A DNA stretch of 64,000 nt from an uncultured Porphyromonadaceae bacterium. GTDB taxonomy: Bacteria > Bacteroidota > Bacteroidia > Bacteroidales > Muribaculaceae. A program made the translations under genes and the position numbers. Within the stretch, counting starts at the first letter, position 1; each line of letters opens with the position of its first letter. The notes under the pieces were generated by a model. The model was not told where the DNA came from. It made no database searches and worked only from the letters and a program-made list of their open reading frames with translations. Shown one piece after another: positions 53,438 to 61,700 of this stretch. The stretch is from contig CAJKRG010000002.1 of NCBI GenBank assembly GCA_905202215.1, positions 62,001-126,000 of the forward strand. Reading direction: 5' to 3'.

Positions 53438-53468
53438 CAAAGTTACACATTTTTCACCGTTCCACAAA
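53438..53468 (-). promoter_or_regulatory. Promoter of guaB
   Basis: On the minus strand TTTG (53468-53465), 19 nt, TAACTTTG (53445-53438). The ATG at 53410 lies 27 nt downstream. Confidence 0.75.
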
Positions 53469-53537
53469 ATTTTATCTCATTTCCCGATGTTGCTGTTCCC
53501 CGCATACTCTGCATTTCTTTATTTGAGAAATTATTGA

Positions 53538-53545
53538 TACCTTTG
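53538..53545 (+). promoter_or_regulatory. -7 box of the nucleotidyltransferase operon
   Basis: TACCTTTG, 23 nt before the ATG at 53569. No -33 element at the usual spacing. Confidence 0.5.
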
Positions 53546-53568
53546 TATCTCTTTGGAAAAAATTTTAG

Positions 53569-54297
53569 ATGGACTATGTGATACTTGCGGCCGGACTTGG
53601 GTCGCGTTTTCAGAAAGAGGGTGAAAAAGCCCCGAAGCCACTTGTGCGTCTCATGGGACAGCCTATGATCGGACGCCTTGTAAAAATACTTGCATCGTGC
53701 GATGCGCATGTGATACATATCGTGGCAAACAGCCGTATGCCCGAACTTGTGGAATATCTGGCTGAGCTGCAGAAAGAAGTAGATGTGCCTCTGGTTGTGC
53801 GTCCTATTGTGTCGGACAATTCATATTATAGTCTGACGGAAGCTGCTGCCGGTCTCAAAGGCAAATTTATCGGCATGACCGTTGATGCCATTTTTGCCAA
53901 CGACGAGTTCCGCCGCTATGTTGAAGCTGTCGAAGCCATGCCCGAAGGCGAGGTTCTGATGGGCCTTACCCGCTTTGTCGACGACGAGAGTCCGCTTTAT
54001 GCCCGTATGGGTCCGGAAGGCGATGTCATCGACTATCGCTACGGTGGCGAACCATTCGCCGAAGGCACCATTGTGTCGGCCGGACTTTACGGTCTTACCG
54101 CCGAAGCCATGGATACAGTGGCTGGTGTGCGTTATCCTGCGTCGCTGAGCGATTTTCAGCGAGTGCTCGCCGCCGAGACCGATATAAAAGTCAAGCCTTT
54201 CGAATTCAGCAAAGCTCTCGATGTGGACTGTGGTCACGACCGCGAGACCGCCGAGGCTTTTCTTCGTGAAGTAAACGGCGAAAACGAATCGAAATGA
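53569..54297 (+). CDS. Sugar/alcohol-phosphate nucleotidyltransferase
   Basis: The 242-residue protein has the Rossmann-like NTP-transferase start (MDYVILAAGLGSRF, then KAPKPLVRLMGQPM), followed by a metal-binding aspartate in MTVDAIFAN and a late VDCGHDRETA segment. It is short, like cytidylyltransferases that activate inositol-, choline- or glycerol-like phosphates, rather than the longer hexose enzymes. Its stop overlaps the start of a CDP-alcohol phosphotransferase gene, so it probably supplies the CDP-activated substrate. The exact substrate is unknown. Confidence 0.8.
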   Translation: MDYVILAAGLGSRFQKEGEKAPKPLVRLMGQPMIGRLVKILASCDAHVIHIVANSRMPELVEYLAELQKEVDVPLVVRPIVSDNSYYSLTEAAAGLKGKFIGMTVDAIFANDEFRRYVEAVEAMPEGEVLMGLTRFVDDESPLYARMGPEGDVIDYRYGGEPFAEGTIVSAGLYGLTAEAMDTVAGVRYPASLSDFQRVLAAETDIKVKPFEFSKALDVDCGHDRETAEAFLREVNGENESK

Positions 54298-55241
54298 AGA
54301 GCGAAAGCACATGGAGCCGCCTGAAGGCGGAGTATCGTTCATCTCTTAAATCGTCGGATACGGAGGAGCATATCGACCTATGTTTCTATCGGCCAATTGG
54401 TTTTGCATGGGCCTGTCTTTTCCGAAAACTGCATATAAGCCCCAATGCCGTCACAATAGCTTCTATATTTATAGGTGTATTCGCCGGTGTATGCATGTAT
54501 CCGACCAATATATGGATAAATGTGCTCGGCATCTTCCTGCTTATATGGGCCAATTCCTATGACAGCGCCGACGGTCAGCTTGCGCGTCTTACCAAGCAGT
54601 ATTCGCAGCTTGGCCGCATTCTCGACGGCATGGCCGGCGATTTCTGGTTTATCGCCATATATGTAGCGATATGTCTGCGGTCGGTAGAAACAATACCTTA
54701 TTTCGCCTCGCACCATTGGGCCATATGGTGTCTGGCCGTACTGGCCGGTATCTGTCATGCGGCTCAGGCGGCCGTCGCCGACAGCTACCGTCAGTTCCAT
54801 CTTCTGCTTCTCAAGGGCAGTGCAGGCAGCGAGCTTGATTCGACCGAGGAATTACTGCGTCGCTATAGCGAACTGACATGGAAACACAATTTCTGGCGAA
54901 AGCTTGTGCAGTTTTTCTATGTTCGCTATACCCGCAATCAGGAGGCCGTTTCTCCTGCCATGCAGACAGTGCTGCATTCCATGAAGCGCCGTTTTTCCGA
55001 CGGCCGTCTTCCCGAAGGGATTCGTGAACAGTTCAGGGCCTGGAGTTTTCCCCTGTGTAAATGGGAAAATTTCATGACTTTCAACTGGCGTGCCATCTTC
55101 CTTTTCGTGACCCTTCTTGCCGGATATCCGTGGCTCTATTTCGTTGCCGAACTGACGGTATTCAACATCGTACTTGTGTATACTATCGTGCGTCACGAGT
55201 CAATATGCCGCCGCATGGAAACCGTACTTGAAGACGCCTGA
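54294..55241 (+). CDS. CDP-alcohol phosphatidyltransferase family membrane enzyme
   Basis: The 315-residue membrane protein has a CDP-alcohol transferase motif from residue 90: Asp90-x2-Asp93-Gly-x2-Ala-Arg-x8-Gly107-x3-Asp111. The fourth motif aspartate, expected at 115, is Gly, and an aspartate sits at 116. Membrane segments lie on both sides, and an extra region of about 80 residues (about 175-255) interrupts the last helices. The enzyme would transfer a phospho-alcohol from a CDP carrier to a second alcohol, making a phospholipid head group or a soluble phosphodiester. It is coupled (ATGA) to the nucleotidyltransferase gene. Confidence 0.8.
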   Translation: MKSESTWSRLKAEYRSSLKSSDTEEHIDLCFYRPIGFAWACLFRKLHISPNAVTIASIFIGVFAGVCMYPTNIWINVLGIFLLIWANSYDSADGQLARLTKQYSQLGRILDGMAGDFWFIAIYVAICLRSVETIPYFASHHWAIWCLAVLAGICHAAQAAVADSYRQFHLLLLKGSAGSELDSTEELLRRYSELTWKHNFWRKLVQFFYVRYTRNQEAVSPAMQTVLHSMKRRFSDGRLPEGIREQFRAWSFPLCKWENFMTFNWRAIFLFVTLLAGYPWLYFVAELTVFNIVLVYTIVRHESICRRMETVLEDA

Positions 55242-55272
55242 TGTTGTACATACAATCCTAATAAATCCTAAG

Positions 55273-55308
55273 AGCGAAAGAAGCTGTGGCTTTTTTCGCT
55301 TTTTATTT
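55273..55308 (+). terminator. Terminator after the CDP-alcohol transferase gene
   Basis: AGCGAAAGAAGC (55273-55284) pairs with GCTTTTTTCGCT (55289-55300) over a TGTG loop, with one G-U pair, followed by TTTTATTT. Two bases later the next promoter -7 box begins. Confidence 0.75.
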
Positions 55309-55309
55309 G

Positions 55310-55317
55310 TACTTTTG
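55310..55317 (+). promoter_or_regulatory. -7 box of the TPR gene
   Basis: TACTTTTG, directly after the terminator of the preceding operon and 59 nt before the ATG at 55377. Confidence 0.5.
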
Positions 55318-55376
55318 TCGAAACTATACACGCAAAAATCCACCGACCTGTATCAGGTCTATCAAACGCCCCATTG

Positions 55377-57398
55377 ATGCGGTTCTTTCGATTCTTCACA
55401 TATATTCTTGCCGGTATTATAGGTACACTCGCCTCTTCTGCACAGGTAAACACCGATCAGGTGATACGCATAGGGCAGAACGCCCTCTATTTCGAGGACT
55501 ATATGCTCTCGATACAATATTTCAACCAGGCCATTCAGGCAAAACCTTACCTTGCCCAGCCATATTATCTGCGAGCCATCGCAAAACTGAATCTCGAGGA
55601 TTACAACGGTGCGGAGGAAGACGCATCGCGTGCAATCGAAATCAATCCGTTTCTCACCGATGCATGGGAAGTGCGCGGTGTCGCACGTCAGAATCTCGGT
55701 AAAAACAGGCTCGCGATTGAAGACTATTCGAAGGCTCTCGAGTATATTCCCCGTAACCGTCAGCTCATGTTCAACCGTGCCCTTGCCTATCAGGATATAA
55801 AGGAGAACGACCGTGCGGCCGAGGCATTCGACGAAGTGATAAGTTATTACCCCGGTTTCGACAACGCCTATCTCGGACGGGCGCGTCTGCTGATGGAGCG
55901 GAACGATACCGTGGCCGCTCTCGCCGATATCGACAAGGCTCTGAGCATTAACAAGAATGCGCTGAACGCCTATATCATGCGTGCCGATATAGCCATCAAC
56001 TCGCACCGCGATTATCAGGCTGCTCTCGATGATATCGACAATGCCATCCGACTGCAGCCGCGTATGGCCGGTCTTTATATCAACAGAGCATTTCTGAGAT
56101 ATAATCTCGATTCCTACAAAGGGGCTATGGAGGATTATGATTTCGCTCTTACGCTTGAACCTCTCAACATAACGGCGCTTTTCAACCGCGGTCTTCTGCT
56201 TGCCGAAGTGAGCGACAACGACCGGGCTCTAAACGATTTCAACCGTGTGCTCGAACTTGATCCAGACAATTACCGTGCTCTCTACAACCGTGCGATGATA
56301 TACCGCGCCAAGGGCAATACTGAAGGGGCTTTGGCAGATATAAGCCGAGTGGCCGAGCGTTTTCCTGATTTTCCGGCCGCTATCTATATGCGGGCCGAAC
56401 TTTATCGTGAACGTGGTCAGCTTGCACGTGCCGAGGCCGACTACAAGCGTGCCCGTGCTGCCGCAAAGGCTCTGAGGCCGGTTTCGGCAGACGAGGCGTC
56501 TCCGTCGGAAAGCGGAAGTCCTGCCGATGATGAGGGCATGGATATGCCCGCAGAACTTGCAGCCAAGCGTTTTGCCTCGCTCCTCACAGTCGATGACAAT
56601 GCGACGATTGAAGAAGAATATAACAACAGCGCTATCCGTGGCCGTGTGCAGGACCGTCGTCTGAACATAGAGATAGAACCTATGATGCTGCTGTCGTTCT
56701 ACTCTTCGCCTACCGAACTGCGCCGTAACACATATTATATCCGCGAGGTCGACGATCTCAACGCCACACGTCAGTTGCGTTTTGTGCTTGTGGTGACAAA
56801 TGATGTGCCTTCGATCGATGAAAATATGGCCGCACGTCATTTCCAGAGCATAGAGTACTACAACTCCCATCTCTCGACACACCAGCCGCGGCCTGTCGAC
56901 TATATAGGTCGTGCCCTCGATTTTATAACGGTGCGCGATTATATCAATGCCGAGAAAGATATAGACAGGGCCATTGCAATGGCTCCGGATCTCGCGATAG
57001 CATATCTGATCCGAGCACAGGCACGCTATGGTCGTCTTCAGCTCGAACGCGACTCGCCGCAGCCGGGTACCGATGCCATGACACGCGCTTCGCTCAACCG
57101 TAAGAGACTTTCTGATATCGATTCGGATCTCGACGAGGTGATACGTCTGTCGCCCAATATGGCGGTGGCATATTTCAATAAAGGCAATATTCTGTTCGAA
57201 CTTGAGGAATATGCGCTCGCCCGCGTGGCATATGACAAGGCGATAGCCCTGAAACCTGATTTCGGCGAGGCATATTACAACCGCGGCTATATCGCCCTCA
57301 AATACGGTCATCAGACCGAGGGCATCGCCGACCTCAGCAAGGCCGGCGAGCTCGGTATTATTCCTGCCTACAATCTCATCAAGCGTATATCGCGCTAA
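55377..57398 (+). CDS. TPR-repeat exported protein
   Basis: The 673-residue protein has a signal peptide (MRFFRFFTYILAGIIGTLASSAQ), a first block of about ten TPR repeats (about 25-365), a linker that is Ser/Asp-rich and non-TPR (about 370-510), and a second TPR block (about 515-673). TPR proteins of this kind scaffold envelope complexes; no specific partner is indicated. A TTG at 55374 is in frame, but the ATG at 55377 is preferred. It converges with the exporter gene with a gap of one base; the terminator lies within the end of that gene. Confidence 0.85.
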   Translation: MRFFRFFTYILAGIIGTLASSAQVNTDQVIRIGQNALYFEDYMLSIQYFNQAIQAKPYLAQPYYLRAIAKLNLEDYNGAEEDASRAIEINPFLTDAWEVRGVARQNLGKNRLAIEDYSKALEYIPRNRQLMFNRALAYQDIKENDRAAEAFDEVISYYPGFDNAYLGRARLLMERNDTVAALADIDKALSINKNALNAYIMRADIAINSHRDYQAALDDIDNAIRLQPRMAGLYINRAFLRYNLDSYKGAMEDYDFALTLEPLNITALFNRGLLLAEVSDNDRALNDFNRVLELDPDNYRALYNRAMIYRAKGNTEGALADISRVAERFPDFPAAIYMRAELYRERGQLARAEADYKRARAAAKALRPVSADEASPSESGSPADDEGMDMPAELAAKRFASLLTVDDNATIEEEYNNSAIRGRVQDRRLNIEIEPMMLLSFYSSPTELRRNTYYIREVDDLNATRQLRFVLVVTNDVPSIDENMAARHFQSIEYYNSHLSTHQPRPVDYIGRALDFITVRDYINAEKDIDRAIAMAPDLAIAYLIRAQARYGRLQLERDSPQPGTDAMTRASLNRKRLSDIDSDLDEVIRLSPNMAVAYFNKGNILFELEEYALARVAYDKAIALKPDFGEAYYNRGYIALKYGHQTEGIADLSKAGELGIIPAYNLIKRISR

Positions 57399-57399
57399 C

Positions 57400-58590
57400 T
57401 TACGTTTGTGAGGAACGGGCTGTTCGGCCCGTTTTGACGCATGTCAGCACCATAGTCATAACAGAGCAGGATATCAATGCGATATATGTCGACGTCTGTA
57501 TATCGCCCATCCCGACGAGCGGTGTCACGATTCCGCCGAAGAAAAAGCCTGTCGCTCCGATTATTGCCGAGGCCCATCCGATGACGTTCTTGCCTTCCGA
57601 CATGGCCATGGTTGTTGTGGATGGAAAAAGAATTCCGACACAGAAGAGGGTGAGGAATACGAATATCTCGTATCCCAACATACCCCCTCCGCTTATATGG
57701 TTTACAAGAAGTGCGACGGAGCATGCGAGCAGGCCTGCGGCACCGGTCCGGGTTGCGAAACGAAGATTGCTGAACCGGAGGGATATCATCGAGCCACCGG
57801 CTATTGCCAGAGAATTGATGGCGAATACTATGCCGAACATCAGTTCCGATAACCCGAAATCATTCTGGAGTATGAATGCGGCCGACGAGATATAGCCGAA
57901 AAGAACACCGTTGGTTAGTCCGAACAGAATGACATATACCAGATAAGATGAGTTCTTTAAAAGCGTACCTGCCTGTTTTATAAGGCTGCCGAAGCCTCCG
58001 TGATGCCGTTTTTCGACGGGGTGTGATTCTCTGAACGGAACGTAGATTGCAAGCAGTAATAGTCCGACGCCGAAGAGAATCCAGAAAATACCTCTCCAGC
58101 CGATCGATTCGGCGAACAGACCACCGATTACCGGCGCTGTTACCGGTGCGATGCCGTTTATGGCACCTATTATGGCCAGCGTTTTAGCCAGTTCACGGCC
58201 GGAATAGCAGTCGGTGGCTACGGAACGCGACAGCACCACGCCTCCTGCACCGCCGAGGCCCTGAAAGAAACGGCAAATATTGAACCATTCTATCGATGGC
58301 GAGAATATGCAGGCTGTTGTGGAAATGAGAAAGAGGCAAAGCGCGGCGCCGAGCACAATCTTGCGCCCGTATTTGTCGCTGAGCGGTCCGAAGAGCAACT
58401 GTCCGGCGGCTAAGCCGAAAATACACATGGCAAGGCCCATCTGTATGGCGGATGGCGCGGCATCGAAGTCGGTTGTCATTGTCGGAAGAGCCGGCAGATA
58501 CATGTCGGTGACCAACGGCGGAAATGCTGCCAGAGCACCGAGAAAAATGTAGAGATACAGCAGATATCTGTGTCCGTAAGAAGTTTGCAT
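57400..58590 (-). CDS. Bcr/CflA-type multidrug efflux transporter (MFS)
   Basis: The 396-residue inner-membrane protein has twelve predicted spans and the MFS motifs of the drug:H+ antiporter group: LVTDMYLPALPTM in the first helix region, GPLSDKYGRK between helices 2 and 3, and RFFQGLGGAGGVVLSRSVATDCY in helix 4-5. Members export chloramphenicol, bicyclomycin or sulfonamides; the substrate is unknown here. It is preceded by a 5' leader of about 115 nt with two hairpins. Confidence 0.92.
   Translation of the reverse strand: MQTSYGHRYLLYLYIFLGALAAFPPLVTDMYLPALPTMTTDFDAAPSAIQMGLAMCIFGLAAGQLLFGPLSDKYGRKIVLGAALCLFLISTTACIFSPSIEWFNICRFFQGLGGAGGVVLSRSVATDCYSGRELAKTLAIIGAINGIAPVTAPVIGGLFAESIGWRGIFWILFGVGLLLLAIYVPFRESHPVEKRHHGGFGSLIKQAGTLLKNSSYLVYVILFGLTNGVLFGYISSAAFILQNDFGLSELMFGIVFAINSLAIAGGSMISLRFSNLRFATRTGAAGLLACSVALLVNHISGGGMLGYEIFVFLTLFCVGILFPSTTTMAMSEGKNVIGWASAIIGATGFFFGGIVTPLVGMGDIQTSTYIALISCSVMTMVLTCVKTGRTARSSQT
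57414..57435 (+). terminator. Terminator of the TPR gene inside the exporter 3' end
   Basis: AACGGGC (57414-57420) pairs with GCCCGTT (57427-57433) over TGTTCG, followed by TT (four T in all from 57432). The T tract is short. Confidence 0.5.
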
Positions 58591-58602
58591 AGATCATACG
58601 AT

Positions 58603-58678
58603 TTAGAGATTGAAGTCAAGATGACTTACCCTCTTATGCAACAAGAGCCCGTTGAGAGGATCTCAACAAGCTCTTGTT
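58603..58678 (-). other. Structured 5' leader of the exporter gene
   Basis: Two hairpins lie between the promoter and the ATG. The larger has arms AACAAGAGC (58640-58648) with its complement (58670-58678) and an inner GTTGAGA/TCTCAAC stem (58651-58657 with 58661-58667). The smaller, AAGTCA-AGA-TGACTT, lies at about 58603-58637, nearer the gene. Neither has a T tract. Confidence 0.5.
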
Positions 58679-58713
58679 ACACGATTATAGAAAATCTGGT
58701 GGCTTTCGGGGCG

Positions 58714-58721
58714 CAAAGATA
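58714..58721 (-). promoter_or_regulatory. -7 box of the exporter gene
   Basis: Minus-strand TATCTTTG between the sprA stop and the exporter start. The -33 element is not clear. Confidence 0.5.
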
Positions 58722-58760
58722 CTAAAAATTTGTCAGAATCTGCGCCGGTATGCCCGTGAA

Positions 58761-61700
58761 TTATCTTGCGAGCGATAGATTGAGGCTGATGCCGTAGGAG
58801 GAGTTGGTGGTTGGATATGAACTGGTGGTCACGATAGGACTGTTGACCTGATGATCGAAGTAGGCCGACACAGTGAGTCGCTTGGACAGTATATACGATG
58901 CGGTGAAGTTTATACCTATGGTATTGCTGCCGCTTGTGGGCTGTGTGTAGTTGCCTTCGATACGGCGTATGAGTGCCTGATTGTGTTGGAACGTGCATTC
59001 GGCGTTAAGAGTCAGGTCGTTGCTTACACCGGTGCCCGAGCCCTTCATCTTGAGCACAGTATTGAATCCTATGATTTTGTAGCCTGCGCCGATTCTGATG
59101 GCCCGTTGTGTTGCTTCGACGAGCTGCCCGGCCGATGTGTTGAGGGTGAGTGTGCGTTGATCGCGGTATTCGGCGTTGAACTGCAGATCGTTTTTCAGAG
59201 TGGCGTTGATGCCGAAGAGCGGTGCGAATCGTTCGGTGATGGTTACCGACGATATATTATATGGTGACGAAGGGATCGGCTCGCCCGTAAGTTCGTCAAG
59301 TGTATAGCCCAGGTTTTCGCTGCCGTCCACCGACGCCCAGTTGAGATATGAGCTGTACGAGCCGACCGAATATGTGCATTGGTAGGCATGGTTGACCGTG
59401 AAGGTCTTGAATATGTTGCGCATGTTGCCGAGGTTGATGAAGCCGTCGTAGGTAATGCGCCAGTTTGGGAGCGCTGCCGCGAATGAGGGGAACGGATCGA
59501 GAGTTTCGGTCGCTGCTGAGCGGCCTGTGTAGGCTGCAAGGAAGGCGGGAATGAGGACGTCGGAAGAGGTCTCGCTCACTGTGCCTGTTTCGGGATTGAA
59601 TGGCTGTCCTGCGGCTATGTTGTCGGACATAAAGCCTCCGGTGGGGTATCTGGTGCCTATATACTGAGCTTCGACGCGGCGACGGATTTCGGGGATATTT
59701 TCGAGGAATTTGTCGAATGCAGCTGAGCGGTATCCGTCGTCGGCTTTGCTGCCTTTAAGAGCCGTGAGTATAGCGCAGTGTGTACGTGTATATGAGCCGG
59801 ATAGCGATGTCGGCATGCCTGCATACATGAATTGTATCTGCGAGTTGCGGTTGTCGGTGCGGTTGAAGGTGAGCTGCACCTTGAATCCTTTGAATAGTTC
59901 GAGATTGACCTCGAGATTGAGTTCGTTTGTCCTGGCCCATATTGCAGGCGACGTCTGACCGTCGTCAGTTATCAGCCAGCCGCGAGACAGCGCTTTGTCA
60001 ATATATTTTTCGTCGGTGAAACCGAATGCGAAGTCAAGGCCAGGCGACATGGGGCCTTGCGATGTGGTCTGGCCGAAAATATTGCCGATTTCCGGACGGA
60101 ACAGCGGCAGATTGAGCGAGCTTGTGGAGCGGTAGCGCAGTGCGACATTGCGTGGCGACGTCACTACGCGGAGGGCGTATTCACCGATGTTGCGCCATAG
60201 GCTTTTGTCCTCTTTCAACACTTCGATGACAGTGAATTTGATATTGTCGGTGCCGCGGTTCAGTACCTCGATGGTGTTGTTGTCTATCACTTTCGATTTT
60301 ATGACGAAAGGTTTGCCGTCGGTTGTCGTGGCCGACACCTTGATCTTGGCTGTGCGCAGATTGTGCTTTATGACAAGCGACGTGTCTTCCTTTAGCTTGT
60401 AGGTGCGTTCGAATTTTTTCGCCTTGCGCGGAGTTCTGCTGGTCGGACGCGTGTTGGCAAAGCGTTTGGTGACGTCGCGGAGTATTGGAATCTTGTTGTA
60501 AAGCGTTTCGAAATTGATTCGGCCGTCGGCCGTCCAGGCAGCTTGGTTTGCGATTGAGTTACCTACCTGGATGCCGTCGATGGTCGCGCCTCGGTCCCAG
60601 CGATATGTGGCGTTGTAGCTTACGTTGCCGGTGAGGTAGTCGAGGAAGGCTATTTTCGAGAAGGGTGCTTTGTATTGACCCGTGAATGTCTGATTATAGC
60701 TCCAGGGCGTACCCATCGAGCGCAGGCTTTGCCATACGGTGTCTTTCCAGTCGCGGTATTTGTCGGGGAAGAGTTTCTTGTTGACAGCTCCTACCGTCTC
60801 TTCGATTCTGGCGGATGTGTTGGAATTAAACGACAGGGACAGGGTTTTTGTGATGTTCCAGGTGATGGCAAACTGACGGTCCCACAGCCAGTTTTTGCTG
60901 ACAGATACGGGCAGCTGGAACATAACGTCGGTCTCCGAGCGTGTCTGCTGTTCGTAGTAATAGCGCGTCATGTTGGTCATGAACGATATATTGGTCGGCA
61001 GCCACGAGAGTTCCCAGTCTTTGAGGAAACGGGCGTTCTTGCTTTTGCTCTTCAGATTTTTAAAGGGCTTGAAAGGCTTGAAATACGGCGAGTAGTTGTA
61101 GGCGAGAGAGCCGCGGTAGTCGTTGGTGTTCTCGTATTCGGTTGTAGGGTCGTTTTTCGACTGCTTTGTAAACGAGAAGTTGAAAGTGAAGTTAGCCGGA
61201 TCCCAGGGCATTGGTTTGGCGCTCCGGACGTCGAATTTAAGACCCGAAATAGAGAAGTTCTGAACCGATGTGCGCTCGATGGCATAGGCGCTGATGGAGT
61301 CGCGTTCGGCCTTGTCGGCGCAGTCGTCGAGGGCATCCTTAAGCAGTACGTCCTGATCAAGCGGATTGTATTTGGGTGCCGTGCGCTCTTTGGTCATGGA
61401 GTAATATATCGGAGCCTTGAGTTTGGCTTTTTCGGGCAGGAAGTGGCCGAGATCGGCCTGTACAGCGACGTTGAATTGCGAATAGTCGTCAAGGCGTCGC
61501 TCGTTGAGGCTTTGGTCTACACTGCCGAATCCGGCCGATTCATAGTGCGCGCCGAGATTGAGAGTTGCCACGTCGCTGACGTTGAGAGTGGCGTTGGCCT
61601 TGGCTGCCCAGCCACCAGACTCGTTGAAATCGGTAACTTTGAGTTCGTTGACCCATACGGTACCGTCTTTTGTTGTCGCGGAGTTATTGCGTACGCCCAC

